Shown here in pieces: positions 1 to 9,261 of a DNA stretch of 64,000 bases. The position numbers and the translations under genes were made by a program. This DNA comes from Rahnella sp. AA (GTDB lineage: Bacteria > Pseudomonadota > Gammaproteobacteria > Enterobacterales > Enterobacteriaceae): assembly GCF_002834385.1 (NCBI RefSeq), contig NZ_PITQ01000009.1, forward strand, positions 113,249 through 177,248, in the 5' to 3' direction. The notes beneath the pieces are model-generated. The model had not been told where the DNA came from, ran no database searches, and saw only the letters and a list, made by a program, of their open reading frames with translations. The first letter of the stretch is position 1; each line of letters starts with the position of its first letter.

Positions 1-2
1 TG

Positions 3-1316
3 GTGGCTTTCACGCTGATCCTGCTGGCGCTGACCATCTGGTTCCTCCGCCGCCATCTGCTGACGCCATGGCGGAGCCTGCTTTCTCAGGCCAGCGCGAT
101 TACCGCCGGTGATTTCAGCCGCCGTTATGAACGCAAGCGCGTGGCGACCGGCAACGCGCATAACGAAATGGATATCCTTGGTGATTCACTCAACAGCATG
201 TCGGCGGCGCTGGCCGAAATGGTCGATAACCTGGCACAACGTGTGGCGGAAAAAACCGCCGATCTGCAGCAAAAAAACCGGGTGCTGGATTATCTTTACC
301 GCGTCAGTCGCCAGCTGCACACCAGCGCACCGCTTGAAACACGGATGCAGCCGGTGCTGAAAGAACTGCAATCGCTGACGCCGCTCAGTGGTGTGCAGGT
401 GCGGCAATACGAAAATAACGGCGCTGAGGTGTTTAATGAATTCAGCCAGGCCTCGCCGCGCCAGCCGGTCAGCCCGAAAGTGGGAGAACATGCGGGGGAA
501 AACGGTGAGTCCCTGAGCTGGAGCCTGCGCGATGAGCGCGAAAACTATGGCGTTCTGCTGGCGCAACTGCCGCCGGGGCAGCATCTTAATGACGATCAGC
601 AACAACTGGTGAATACGCTGCTTGAGCAACTGACCAGCACGCTGATGCTGGCGCGGCAGGCAGAAGATCAACAGCAACTGATGCTGATGGAGGAACGTTC
701 GGCCATTGCCCGTGAGCTTCACGATTCGCTGGCGCAGTCGCTTTCCTGCCTGAAAATTCAGGTGGCCTGTTTGCAGATGCATCAGGAAAGGCTGTGCGAG
801 GAAGACAACGCGCTATTGCAGCAGATGCGCGAAGAACTGAGCACCGCTTACCGCCAGTTGCGCGAACTGCTGACCACGTTCCGCCTGACGATTAATACGC
901 CCGGCCTGCGGGCTGCGCTGCAACATACGGTAGACGAATTTTCGCGCCGCATGGGGCTTGCGATAGATTTTGATTATCAAATTCCGCCGCGTTCAGTTCC
1001 GGCGAATCAGGGCATTCACCTGTTACACATTGCCCGCGAAGCGCTGAACAATGCGTATAAGCACGCGAAAGCGACACAAGTTTCCCTTTCGTTGCACGCC
1101 GATGAAGGCGAAATCACCCTGCGTATTTGCGACAACGGTGAAGGCATTTCCCCTGACGCAGGGCGTCAAAACCATTACGGCCTGATCATCATGCAAGATC
1201 GTGCCAGCACATTACATGGCAAATGCCGGGTCGCCCCGCGCCCGGAAGGCGGCACTGAAGTCACAGTGCATTTTCGCCCGGAAGCCTTGCCAGTCAATCC
1301 TCAGGAGCAAGTATGA
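3..1316 (+). CDS. narX: Nitrate/nitrite sensor histidine kinase NarX, 5'-truncated by the window
   Basis: Sensor kinase that phosphorylates NarL in response to nitrate or nitrite at the inner membrane. The frame is open at the left edge, so the first transmembrane helix and the periplasmic sensor are missing; about 437 residues of a protein normally near 600 remain. Visible in order: end of the second membrane helix (residues 3-15 of the fragment), HAMP segment (about 20-85), a central GAF-like region, the HisKA_3 H-box with the phospho-accepting His at fragment residue 240 ([10 protein letters not shown]), and an HATPase_c domain with an N-box ([11 protein letters not shown]) and glycine-rich DNGEG motif. 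The stop overlaps the narL start by 4 bases (ATGA), which implies translational coupling. Adjacency to narL and ychO matches E. coli. Confidence 0.95.
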   Translation: MAFTLILLALTIWFLRRHLLTPWRSLLSQASAITAGDFSRRYERKRVATGNAHNEMDILGDSLNSMSAALAEMVDNLAQRVAEKTADLQQKNRVLDYLYRVSRQLHTSAPLETRMQPVLKELQSLTPLSGVQVRQYENNGAEVFNEFSQASPRQPVSPKVGEHAGENGESLSWSLRDERENYGVLLAQLPPGQHLNDDQQQLVNTLLEQLTSTLMLARQAEDQQQLMLMEERSAIARELHDSLAQSLSCLKIQVACLQMHQERLCEEDNALLQQMREELSTAYRQLRELLTTFRLTINTPGLRAALQHTVDEFSRRMGLAIDFDYQIPPRSVPANQGIHLLHIAREALNNAYKHAKATQVSLSLHADEGEITLRICDNGEGISPDAGRQNHYGLIIMQDRASTLHGKCRVAPRPEGGTEVTVHFRPEALPVNPQEQV

Positions 1317-1963
1317 ACGACATTACCCCTTCCACAATTTTGCTGATTGACGATCATCCTATGCTGCGCAACGGCGTAAAACAGCTGATTGCGATCGATG
1401 CCAGCCTGCAAGTCATTGGCGAAGCCAGCAACGGCGAACAAGGTGTCGAACTGGCGAAACAGCTCGACCCGGATCTGATCCTGCTGGATCTGAATATGCC
1501 CGGCATGAACGGCCTGGATACGCTGGATAAGATGCGCGAAATCTCCCTTTCAGGCCGCGTCGTTGTGTTTAGTGTGTCAAATCATGAAGATGATGTGGTA
1601 ACTGCGTTAAAACGTGGCGCTGACGGTTACCTGCTTAAAGATATGGAACCGGAAGATTTGCTCACGGCGCTGCATAACGCAGCAGCGGGCAAAATGGTGC
1701 TCAGTGAAGCGCTGACGCCGGTGCTGGCGGCGAGTTTGCGTGAAAGCCGCCCGAGCGGTGACCGTGATATTCAGTCCCTGACACCGCGCGAACGCGACAT
1801 CATCAAGCTTATCGCGGAAGGCCTGCCTAATAAGATGATTGCCCGCCGCCTGAACATCACCGAAAGCACGGTGAAAGTTCACGTGAAGCACTTGCTGAAA
1901 AAAATGAAGCTAAAATCACGCGTCGAAGCGGCAGTTTGGGTGCTGCAGAGTAATGTGATTTAA
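1313..1963 (+). CDS. narL: Nitrate/nitrite response regulator NarL
   Basis: DNA-binding response regulator, 216 residues, the usual NarL length. The receiver domain occupies about residues 8-125 with acidic pocket residues near 13-14 and the phospho-acceptor Asp59 ([11 protein letters not shown]). A LuxR/FixJ-type helix-turn-helix follows at about 150-212 (LTPRERDI, then [19 protein letters not shown]). It is coupled to narX by a 4-base overlap. NarL controls anaerobic respiratory genes in response to nitrate. The same window carries an assimilatory nitrate system with its own regulator, NasR, so two separate nitrate-sensing circuits are encoded here. Confidence 0.97.
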   Translation: MNDITPSTILLIDDHPMLRNGVKQLIAIDASLQVIGEASNGEQGVELAKQLDPDLILLDLNMPGMNGLDTLDKMREISLSGRVVVFSVSNHEDDVVTALKRGADGYLLKDMEPEDLLTALHNAAAGKMVLSEALTPVLAASLRESRPSGDRDIQSLTPRERDIIKLIAEGLPNKMIARRLNITESTVKVHVKHLLKKMKLKSRVEAAVWVLQSNVI

Positions 1964-1966
1964 CGG

Positions 1967-3472
1967 TCAGAAATTCAGCCCGGCGTCTTCGCTGTATTGC
2001 GGCTGCGCCGTCAGCGGCGGGGAAACGGTCAGCGTGATCCAGTTCGAGGTGACCTTTTGCGATTTGCTGTCTTCCACCGTCACCGACAGACGATAGCTGT
2101 TGGTCGCGCCTGCCGTTTCATCCCACGGCGGCACAATGACGCTCCAGCCATCAGGATTACGGTTATCTGACGGCGGCGTCAGGCTCAGCGCCTGAGTATC
2201 CCCCTGCCAGCTCAGCGCTACCACGGAATTGAGCGCGCGCAATTGTAATTTCAGCGGTACCGTTTCACCCGGCTGCAATGACCACGGCGGTGTGGCTAAA
2301 TACACCGACAACGTTTTCCGCTGTTTAAACTCCATCACCGGCATGTTATTGCGATCGACAATATCAAACCGGCTGCCGCGCAGTGAGCGGGCTGCCGCGA
2401 CATTCTGTGATGACAGTTGTTGATCCAGAGGCACGCCCAGCCGGTAATTTAGCGTCAGTTTCACTAAATCCTGATTATCACCATCCTGCCCGGCCTGATG
2501 CTCTGCCATCACCGTGACCAGGGGCACCGGCGTATAGTTAAGTCCGAACGACACCGCCGACGGATTACTCTGCCGCGTACCATTGCCGAACAAATCCACC
2601 TGATTGCCAAAATACTGCTCGTAGCTGAGCGACGCCCCCAACTGGCGGTAAAACGGCAAATAGCCTTTGGTGGTGATGTCGTAACCGCGCGCCTGACGCC
2701 GCAGTTGCGCAGACGTGCTGCTGTCCGCGCGATACGAAGTCAGCGGATGATAATAGTTGGTGGAAAACCGCAGGTAATCCGTCCAGGCTTCCGCCCCCAA
2801 GCTGCCGCGAGTCAGCTGGTGGTCAAAATCGTTATCAATGAAGGCGTTATAGCCGAGCATCCACGGCCCGGAATTAAAGCGCTGGCCAAATCCGAAATTC
2901 CCCACCGTCGCATCTGATGCGCTCTGCAACCCGATCTGGCTGTAAACCAGATTGTTTTTCGTATCGTACAGCGGGCTGAAAAGCTGGCCGGAGCTGCCGT
3001 CCAGATTATGTCCGGTGACATCCAGCGTGGTGCTGACGGTGCCGAGCGGTGAAAGCAGACTGCGGGTTTCTCTTTGCACCAGCCGGGCCGCCTGGCTCAG
3101 CGCCAGCGTCTCTGCCTGTACGCGCAGCGGATCGTCGCTGTCGGAGGTGGTGGTGCCGAGTTCTTTCAGCGTTGTGGCCAGCTGTTTTTCCGTGGCGCTG
3201 GGGCCGGTGTCATTTTTTATATACTGACTGCCGAGGCTCGGCAACGTATCGGGCTGCACAGCGTTGCCGGTATTAAACGCCGACTGCGAGTCACTGGCAG
3301 GCAGGAAACCGATGAGACCGGCACTGAGTGGGGCATTTTCGGTGGGTTCTGCCGTCAGCGCACTGGCGCTTGCAGCATAAAAGGCGGCTCCCCCTGCGAT
3401 AAACAAAGAGAGGCAGGTTTTGCCTGCAAAACGCTTTAATAGAATAGAAAAAAAATCTGTGACGTTTGTCAT
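1967..3472 (-). CDS. ychO: Inverse autotransporter / invasin-like outer-membrane protein YchO
   Basis: 501-residue protein converging on narL with only 3 bases between the stops. It has a hydrophobic signal sequence (about residues 15-40). The inverse-autotransporter (intimin/invasin) beta-domain follows, recognisable from patterns such as GYNAFIDNDF, LGAEAWTDYLRFS and NYYHPLTSYR. A single C-terminal Ig-like domain lies at about 395-490. Invasins usually carry several passenger Ig domains; this short one-domain form matches E. coli YchO, which also sits beside narL. Function is not established; surface exposure and adhesion are inferred from the family. The ATG is close behind a purine-rich AAGG, so the exact start is uncertain. 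Confidence 0.88.
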   Translation of the reverse strand: MTNVTDFFSILLKRFAGKTCLSLFIAGGAAFYAASASALTAEPTENAPLSAGLIGFLPASDSQSAFNTGNAVQPDTLPSLGSQYIKNDTGPSATEKQLATTLKELGTTTSDSDDPLRVQAETLALSQAARLVQRETRSLLSPLGTVSTTLDVTGHNLDGSSGQLFSPLYDTKNNLVYSQIGLQSASDATVGNFGFGQRFNSGPWMLGYNAFIDNDFDHQLTRGSLGAEAWTDYLRFSTNYYHPLTSYRADSSTSAQLRRQARGYDITTKGYLPFYRQLGASLSYEQYFGNQVDLFGNGTRQSNPSAVSFGLNYTPVPLVTVMAEHQAGQDGDNQDLVKLTLNYRLGVPLDQQLSSQNVAAARSLRGSRFDIVDRNNMPVMEFKQRKTLSVYLATPPWSLQPGETVPLKLQLRALNSVVALSWQGDTQALSLTPPSDNRNPDGWSVIVPPWDETAGATNSYRLSVTVEDSKSQKVTSNWITLTVSPPLTAQPQYSEDAGLNF

Positions 3473-3916
3473 GCCTTACACATTTTTTGAGTAAGGTTAG
3501 ATCTTACCTCACACACGACATATTTCAACCTTCATGCCGTCATGCAACTTTCAGCCGCGTGGTTTATGCCCTGCCTGGCAGTGATATCCCCGCAATAAAC
3601 GCGGATAAAATGTAAACACCCCTCTAATTCACGTCTAAAATTACAACATTAAAAACCAATCACACACATTTCATAACATTTTTAACAAACGATCTATTTA
3701 TCTTTACAGTTGGTTTTCATTTATCCTTAGCAGGTTAACGATTATTCCGACGCCACCCGACTGCATTTTGCAGAGCGCGTCTGATGTCAGAAATAACGTT
3801 TCCCGTCAGTGTCCGCCGGAGAACGTTTATGCATGCGTCCCTCTTCCGCCATCCTCTTCCACCGAGGCTGGCAGGATGTGCGCCGAATAAAGCGATATAA
3901 AAAACAGGGAACATAG
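3473..3916. other. Intergenic region between ychO and the gluconate dehydrogenase operon
   Basis: 444 AT-rich bases carrying the divergent promoters. Near 3493-3510 is an imperfect palindrome around AGATCT, a possible operator for ychO. No convincing -35/-10 pair or RNA gene could be picked out. An AGGGA Shine-Dalgarno about six bases before the ATG at 3917 supports that start. Confidence 0.5.
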
Positions 3917-4666
3917 ATGAGCAAAAAAACCTTGCCCGGCGTGACCCGCCGGCAAATTCTCTCGTTTACGGCAGCCTCCGCAGTTTTGGGTGCAGCCAAA
4001 GCCGCTAACGCAGTGACGCTCAAAGGCACGCCCGTGTGGAGCCCCTTTGACGCCAGCCCGCCACCGCAAATTGATACCGACGGCTGGGCGTTCTTCACCG
4101 ACGCCGAAGCCGCCGCCATGGAAGCCATTGTTGACCGTCTGGTGCCCGCCGACAATCTGAGCGTCGGCGGTAAAGACGCCGGATGCGCGGTGTTCATCGA
4201 TCGCCAGTTGGCCGGTTTCTACGGCACCTATGCCCGCCTTTACATGGAAGGCCCCTTTCAGGAGGGCACGCCAGAACAGGGCGACCAGTCTCCTTTAGTT
4301 CCTCAGCAACGCTATCGTCTCGGCCTGGCCGCGCTGGATAAATATGCGCAATCGCAGCACCAGAAATTGTTCAAAGATCTGCCCGGCGACCAGCAGGACC
4401 AAATCCTGTCAGGCCTGGAAAGCGGAAAAATTGCTCTGGATGGGATCGATTCCAAACTGTTCTTCGCCATTGCGCTCAAGAACACAATGGAAGGTTTCTT
4501 CGCTGACCCGATTTATGGCGGTAACCGCAATATGGTGTCGTGGAAAATGCTGGGCTTCCCCGGCGCACGCTACGACTACCGTGAATATGTCGGCAAACAT
4601 AACCAGAAACTCGATCTGGAACCGCTGAGCATTTCAGGCGGCGACGCGTGGAAAATGAAGAGCTAA
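3917..4666 (+). CDS. Gluconate 2-dehydrogenase subunit 3 family (gamma) protein
   Basis: 249 residues with a Tat-type signal (TRRQILSFTAAS followed by an Ala-rich cleavage region near residue 33). The mature part matches the gluconate 2-dehydrogenase subunit 3 family: an early segment DGWAFFTDAEAAAMEAIVDR and a late DPIYGGNRNMVSWKMLGFPGA, both typical. In such complexes the small subunit is needed for maturation and Tat export of the flavoprotein, which lacks its own signal. First gene of a three-gene operon, 15 bases before the flavoprotein. The substrate could be gluconate, 2-ketogluconate or another sugar acid or polyol; gluconate is the commonest assignment in enterobacteria but cannot be proved from sequence. 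Confidence 0.88.
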   Translation: MSKKTLPGVTRRQILSFTAASAVLGAAKAANAVTLKGTPVWSPFDASPPPQIDTDGWAFFTDAEAAAMEAIVDRLVPADNLSVGGKDAGCAVFIDRQLAGFYGTYARLYMEGPFQEGTPEQGDQSPLVPQQRYRLGLAALDKYAQSQHQKLFKDLPGDQQDQILSGLESGKIALDGIDSKLFFAIALKNTMEGFFADPIYGGNRNMVSWKMLGFPGARYDYREYVGKHNQKLDLEPLSISGGDAWKMKS

Positions 4667-4681
4667 GGGCAGAAAAACAAT

Positions 4682-6445
4682 ATGGCAAAGAAATTACCTA
4701 AAACCGACGTGGTGGTCATCGGGCTCGGCTGGGCCGGCTCGATCATCGCCAATGAACTGTGCGACGAAGGCCTGAACGTGGTGGCTATCGAACGCGGCCC
4801 GTGGCGTGATACGGCGCGCGATTTCAACGTGGCCACCGTCGCCGACGAACTGCGTTACAACTCCCGCCAGGAACTGATGTTACGCACACGCCAGAACACC
4901 ATTACCATCCGTAATAATCCGGCGCAAACCGCGTTGCCCATGCGTGAATGGGGCTCATTCCACCCGGGCAACGGCACCGGCGGCGCAGGCAACCACTGGG
5001 CAGGCATTACCTTCCGGTTCCAGCCGGACGAATTCCGCCTGAAAAGCCATCTGACCGAACGTTACGGCGCAAAAGCCATCCCTGAAGAACTGGTCCTGCA
5101 GGACTGGGGAACCGACTGGGAAGAGATGGAGCCGCATTACGCCTCCTTTGAGCGCATCGCCGGTGTCTCCGGCAAGGCCAGCAACGTAAACGGCGAGCAT
5201 CATGACGGCGGCAACCCGTATGAAGGCATGCGCTCAATTGAATACCCGACCCGCCCGATGGACCAGCCTTACGGCCCGACGCTGTTTGCCGAGGCCGCAC
5301 GCAATATGGGATACAAAGCGTTCCCGGTGCCCTCTTCGCTGATCTCCGAGCCTTACACCAATCCGCTCGGCGTCAAAATGGGGCCGTGTACGTTTTGTGG
5401 TTTCTGCACCAACTACGGCTGCGCCAATTACTCCAAAGCCAGCGCTATCACCACCGTCTTACCGGCATTGATCCGCAAAGAGAATTTCGAAGCCCGCACC
5501 AACTGTGAAGTGATGCAGGTACTGAAAGATTCCACCGGCAAACGCGCAACCGGCGTGGTGTACATCGACTCTTCCGGCGACGAATGGGAACAACCTGCCG
5601 ACCTGGTGATCGTCAGCGCCTTCACCTTTGAAAACGTGCGTCTGATGCTGCTTTCCGGCATCGGTAAGCCTTATGATCCGGTCACGTTAGAAGGTACGAC
5701 GGGCCGTAATTACGCGTATCAGACGGCCAACGGCGTGCAACTGTTCTTCGATGACAAGAACTTCAACCCGTTCATCGGCGCAGGTGCGGTCGGGATGGGC
5801 ATTGATGATTTTAACAACGATAACTTCGACCACAGCGGCCTCGGGTTCTTTGGCGGCGGCAGTATCCGCGTAACGCCAATCGGTGGTGCGCCGATCGGCT
5901 ACCGCCCTGTTCCGCCGGGAACGCCGAAATGGGGTTCCGAGTGGAAAAAAGCCACCGTGGCCAACTATCTCAGCTCGATGTCCATCGGCTGTGAGGCCAG
6001 CAGCTACACCACCAAAACTAACTATCTGTCGCTCGATCCGAACTACAAAGATCGTCTCGGTCGCCCGCTGTTGCGCGTCACGTTCGATTTCCCGGAAAAC
6101 GATCTGAAAATGGCGGCGTATTGCACCGGTAAAGTGGCGGAAATAGCGAAAGCGATGAACCCGCGCCAGCTGGTTGCCAACCCGATGAAAGGCCACTGGA
6201 ACGGTACACCGTATCAGTCATCTCACGTCGTCGGCGGATTTGTGATGGGCGCGGATCCGTCCACCAGCTCCGTGAACAAACACCTGCAAGTCTGGGACGT
6301 GCCGAACCTGTTTGTGGTCGGCGCATCGGCCTTCCCGCAAAACCCGGGATACAACCCGACCGGCACCGTCGGCGCACTGGCGTTTAAAGCCGCTCATGCG
6401 ATCCGTAACTATTACCTGAAAAAACCGGGAGAGATGATCGCATGA
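4682..6445 (+). CDS. GMC-family FAD dehydrogenase, large subunit of membrane-bound gluconate 2-dehydrogenase
   Basis: 587-residue catalytic flavoprotein without its own signal peptide, presumably exported to the periplasm in complex with the Tat-bearing gamma subunit. The Rossmann FAD-binding motif is at the N-terminus (VVVIGLGWAGS, then AIERG). A second GMC signature, HPGNGTGGAGNHWAG, lies near residue 100. A cysteine cluster at Cys236, Cys239, Cys242 and Cys247 (CTFCGFCTNYGC) corresponds to the [3Fe-4S] cluster region of FAD-dependent glucose/gluconate dehydrogenases. The C-terminal GMC_oxred_C region contains NPGYNPTGTVGALA. It overlaps the downstream cytochrome gene by 4 bases. Predicted reaction: oxidation of gluconate to 2-keto-gluconate with electrons passed to the cytochrome c subunit and then ubiquinone. 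Confidence 0.92.
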   Translation: MAKKLPKTDVVVIGLGWAGSIIANELCDEGLNVVAIERGPWRDTARDFNVATVADELRYNSRQELMLRTRQNTITIRNNPAQTALPMREWGSFHPGNGTGGAGNHWAGITFRFQPDEFRLKSHLTERYGAKAIPEELVLQDWGTDWEEMEPHYASFERIAGVSGKASNVNGEHHDGGNPYEGMRSIEYPTRPMDQPYGPTLFAEAARNMGYKAFPVPSSLISEPYTNPLGVKMGPCTFCGFCTNYGCANYSKASAITTVLPALIRKENFEARTNCEVMQVLKDSTGKRATGVVYIDSSGDEWEQPADLVIVSAFTFENVRLMLLSGIGKPYDPVTLEGTTGRNYAYQTANGVQLFFDDKNFNPFIGAGAVGMGIDDFNNDNFDHSGLGFFGGGSIRVTPIGGAPIGYRPVPPGTPKWGSEWKKATVANYLSSMSIGCEASSYTTKTNYLSLDPNYKDRLGRPLLRVTFDFPENDLKMAAYCTGKVAEIAKAMNPRQLVANPMKGHWNGTPYQSSHVVGGFVMGADPSTSSVNKHLQVWDVPNLFVVGASAFPQNPGYNPTGTVGALAFKAAHAIRNYYLKKPGEMIA

Positions 6446-7677
6446 AAAAGTTAACGTCATTCTCACTCGGCTTGCTGGCACTCAGCGTTTCCGGTTTGGC
6501 GCACGCCGCCGGTGACGGCTCATTCGAGCAGGTTGAACGGGGCCGCTATCTGGCCACCGTCGGCGACTGCGCAGCCTGTCACACTGCCTCCACGCCGGAC
6601 GCCAAACCGTTCGCCGGTGGCGTGCCCATCGAAACGCCGTTTGGCCGTTTAGTCGGCGCCAATATCACGCCGGATCCGGAAACGGGTATCGGTAAATGGT
6701 CATTCGATGACTTCCAGCGCGCAATGTCCGAAGGCGTGGGCCACGGCGGCAAACGTCTGTACGGCGCTATGCCGTTCACGGCGTACACCAAAGTGACCCG
6801 CGAAGATAACGCGGCGATCTGGGCGTACCTGCAAACGCTGCAACCGGTACATCACGAAGTGGAAACCAACCAGCTGCCGTTCCCGTTCAACGTACGCGCC
6901 AGCCTGATGGGCTGGAACTGGCTGAACTTCAACAAAGGCGAATTTAAACCGCAGATGGATAAGTCAGCGGAATGGAATCGCGGCGCATACATTGTTGAAG
7001 GTCTGGGACACTGCGGCACCTGCCATACGCCGAAAAACATGATTGGCGGTGATAAAGACAGCGAGTTTCTGCAAGGCGCTGTGGTGGAAAACTGGGTTGC
7101 GCCGGATATTACCAGTAACCGGCACACCGGTATTGGCAACTGGACGCAGGAAGATCTGATGCAATATCTGAAAACCGGTTCTAACCGGTTCGATATCGCC
7201 TCAGGCCCGATGGCGGAAGAAGTGACGAATTCGTCGCAACACTGGACGGATGCGGATCTCAAAGCCGTGGCGGTTTACCTGAAAGACAGCGGCCATGACA
7301 GCGGCAGCACCGCGCCTGCCCCGGTGAAAGCCGGGGACAGCGCGATGGTGGCCGGTAAACATATCTACGCCGACCGCTGTTCTGCCTGCCACACGCCATC
7401 CGGTATGGGTCAGGAAGGGTTGTTCCCGCGCCTCGCCGATTCCGCGCTGATCAACCAGCCGAATGCGACATCACTGATCCGCGTTGTGCTGGCGGGCAGC
7501 CGTCCGGTAGCGACCGACAGCAAACCGACCGCGCCGTCTATGCCGTCATTTGATGCCAACATGAGCGATGCGGACGTGGCGAATGTGCTGACCTACATCC
7601 GTAACAGTTGGGGAAATGCCGCCGCACCGGTTTCGGCAAGCGATGTGAAAGATTTACGCGCAGAGCTGAAGAAATAA
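6442..7677 (+). CDS. Triheme cytochrome c subunit of gluconate 2-dehydrogenase
   Basis: 411 residues with a Sec signal peptide (about 1-23, ending AHA). Three heme c motifs are visible: CAACH at 43-47, CGTCH at 191-195 and CSACH at 313-317, giving the classic triheme arrangement of alcohol/gluconate dehydrogenase cytochromes. It accepts electrons from the flavoprotein and passes them to the quinone pool, anchored at the periplasmic face. The start overlaps the flavoprotein stop (ATGA), which indicates coupled translation. An intrinsic terminator lies 18 bases after the stop and closes the operon. Confidence 0.94.
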   Translation: MKKLTSFSLGLLALSVSGLAHAAGDGSFEQVERGRYLATVGDCAACHTASTPDAKPFAGGVPIETPFGRLVGANITPDPETGIGKWSFDDFQRAMSEGVGHGGKRLYGAMPFTAYTKVTREDNAAIWAYLQTLQPVHHEVETNQLPFPFNVRASLMGWNWLNFNKGEFKPQMDKSAEWNRGAYIVEGLGHCGTCHTPKNMIGGDKDSEFLQGAVVENWVAPDITSNRHTGIGNWTQEDLMQYLKTGSNRFDIASGPMAEEVTNSSQHWTDADLKAVAVYLKDSGHDSGSTAPAPVKAGDSAMVAGKHIYADRCSACHTPSGMGQEGLFPRLADSALINQPNATSLIRVVLAGSRPVATDSKPTAPSMPSFDANMSDADVANVLTYIRNSWGNAAAPVSASDVKDLRAELKK

Positions 7678-7695
7678 CCGGACGCCAGACAGGAC

Positions 7696-7718
7696 AAAGG
7701 CCGCGAAAGCGGCCTTTT
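7696..7718 (+). terminator. Intrinsic terminator of the gluconate dehydrogenase operon
   Basis: AAAGGCCGC, a GAAA tetraloop and GCGGCCTTTT form a perfect GC-rich hairpin with T residues after it. The A-run on the 5' side may also terminate the convergent gene that ends at 7756. Confidence 0.9.
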
Positions 7719-7755
7719 ATCTTACAGACGTTTGAAGACTTTTCGCGCCAAACGG

Positions 7756-8175
7756 TCAGTGCTGAGAAGGCATCTGCATAATCTGCACTAACAGGTGATC
7801 GTTGTTCTGGCTCAGCTGTACCAGATGTTTGCACTCAACTTTTATTGCCGTGAGTTGTTCTTCTGTCAGTGAATACGGCAGGTTGATATCAATACTGTAC
7901 ATATTTTGCTGCTCGGCCAGTTCAATCAGACGCACGATGTTCGTTTCATCACTGACCTGTGTGGAAACCACCTGTAATGCCAGCGCGCGCAAGGCTTCCT
8001 GCTTAGATTTTTCTTTCTTAGAACGGGATTTCAGAACCATGCCGAAAAATGGCATCACGCCATAAATAGCGTCAACAAAACTCCATTTCTTTTTGCAGGA
8101 TGCGGACAAATATTCCATATAGTCAAAGGACGCTTTTTGACTGCGCGCATCGGGTACCAGGCGGTTTTCATTCAT
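7756..8175 (-). CDS. Hypothetical protein, 139 aa
   Basis: Not recognised. 139 residues, no signal peptide and no clear membrane helix except a weak hydrophobic patch (YGVMPFFGMVL, about 38-48) followed by a basic stretch (KSRSKKEKSK). The C-terminal half is predicted helical. A GAGGA Shine-Dalgarno about seven bases before the ATG supports the start. It is a single gene on the minus strand between the gluconate dehydrogenase operon and rstAB, with a divergent intergenic region towards rstA. Nothing in the residues suggests an enzyme. Considered real because of the ribosome site, plausible amino-acid composition and the terminator facing its stop. Confidence 0.65.
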   Translation of the reverse strand: MNENRLVPDARSQKASFDYMEYLSASCKKKWSFVDAIYGVMPFFGMVLKSRSKKEKSKQEALRALALQVVSTQVSDETNIVRLIELAEQQNMYSIDINLPYSLTEEQLTAIKVECKHLVQLSQNNDHLLVQIMQMPSQH

Positions 8176-8529
8176 CCCCTATTCCTCTTCCTGGTCAGGG
8201 CCTGTTCATTTGGACGTCTGTGTTGAACGTACGAAGGCGTGCTCGGTGCTGTTTTTTGGCGAATCAATAATGCAAATGAATCTATAACGTTAAAGTTATT
8301 CGTCTATATAATGGCATAATTCATGAATACTTTGCCAGTCAGTTCAGGTGCTTTAGTTTGGGCCGTTGCCACTCGGGACGCAAAACCTGCTATTTCAGAA
8401 TTTGACCAAAGTATTTAGCGGATATGGAATTTATGCCGCAAAACTGACATGTTCTATTACCCTGGCACGATGGCGTCATCAGGCGCGTCACGCTATGCTA
8501 ACCACCGGATTTTTTATAACAGCAAGCCA
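8176..8529. promoter_or_regulatory. Divergent intergenic region upstream of rstA
   Basis: 354 AT-rich bases. A consensus TATAAT at 8307-8312 (plus strand) is a candidate -10 for rstAB, but no good -35 precedes it. An inverted repeat (ATAAC, GTTAAA, GTTAT) lies just upstream at about 8284-8300 and could be an operator. I could not find a clear PhoP box, although rstA is PhoP-controlled in E. coli. Initiation at the TATAAT would leave a 5' leader of about 210 bases. Confidence 0.35.
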
Positions 8530-9261
8530 ATGAATAAAATCGTTTTTGTAGAAGATGATGCAGAAGTCGGCAACCTGATCGCCGCCTATCTGGGTAAACA
8601 TGATATCGACGTGCTGGTTGAGCCGCGCGGTGATACGGCGCAGGCGCGCATTGAGAAGGAAAAACCCGATCTTGTCCTGCTGGATATCATGCTTCCGGGC
8701 AAAGACGGCATGACGCTGTGCCGCGATTTGCGCCCTATTTTCCCGGGCCCGATCGTGCTGCTGACGTCGCTCGACAGTGACATGAACCACATTCTGTCAC
8801 TGGAAATGGGGGCCAGTGATTACATTTTAAAAACGACGCCACCCGCCGTTTTGCTGGCCAGGTTGCGCCTTCACCTGCGCCAAAGCCCCGCGCAGGCAAC
8901 ACAAAAAGAACAGCCGGTTCAGGCACTGAAAAGCGGCAACGCCCTGCACTTTGGCCAACTGTGTATTGATCCGGTAAACCGCGAAGTGACGCTGGTGGAC
9001 GAGACGATCGTTCTTTCCACATCCGACTTTGACCTGTTATGGGAACTGGCAACGCACGCCGGGCGCATTATGGACAGAGAGGCCTTGCTGAAAAATTTAC
9101 GCGGCGTCAGCTACGACGGTCTGGATCGCAGCATTGATGTGGCCATCTCCCGCCTGCGGCGCAAGCTTTACGACAACACGCTGGAACCCTTTCGCATCAA
9201 AACCGTACGCAACAAAGGCTATTTATTTGCCCCCAATGCCTGGGAGACATTACTGGAATGA
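8530..9261 (+). CDS. rstA: Response regulator RstA
   Basis: OmpR/PhoB-family response regulator, 243 residues from the ATG at 8530. The frame is open further upstream (an ATG at 8449), but homology to E. coli RstA begins exactly at MNKIVFVEDDAEVG, so the shorter form is chosen; neither start has a strong Shine-Dalgarno. The receiver domain has Asp52 as phospho-acceptor (LLDIMLPGKDG), followed by LTSLDSDMNHIL. The C-terminal winged helix contains LLKNLRGVSYDGLDRSIDVA and the terminal KTVRNKGYLF. In E. coli RstA acts in acid and PhoPQ-linked responses and activates asr. A near-consensus RstA box lies upstream of asr at 12533-12546 in this window. Confidence 0.95.
   Translation: MNKIVFVEDDAEVGNLIAAYLGKHDIDVLVEPRGDTAQARIEKEKPDLVLLDIMLPGKDGMTLCRDLRPIFPGPIVLLTSLDSDMNHILSLEMGASDYILKTTPPAVLLARLRLHLRQSPAQATQKEQPVQALKSGNALHFGQLCIDPVNREVTLVDETIVLSTSDFDLLWELATHAGRIMDREALLKNLRGVSYDGLDRSIDVAISRLRRKLYDNTLEPFRIKTVRNKGYLFAPNAWETLLE

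Noticed and set aside
3493..3510. Imperfect palindrome around AGATCT upstream of ychO as a regulator operator
   Set aside because: Two mismatches and no known regulator match; noted only inside the intergenic entry.
8449..8529. 27-residue N-terminal extension of RstA
   Set aside because: Homology starts exactly at the internal ATG at 8530; the extension has no ribosome site and no family match.
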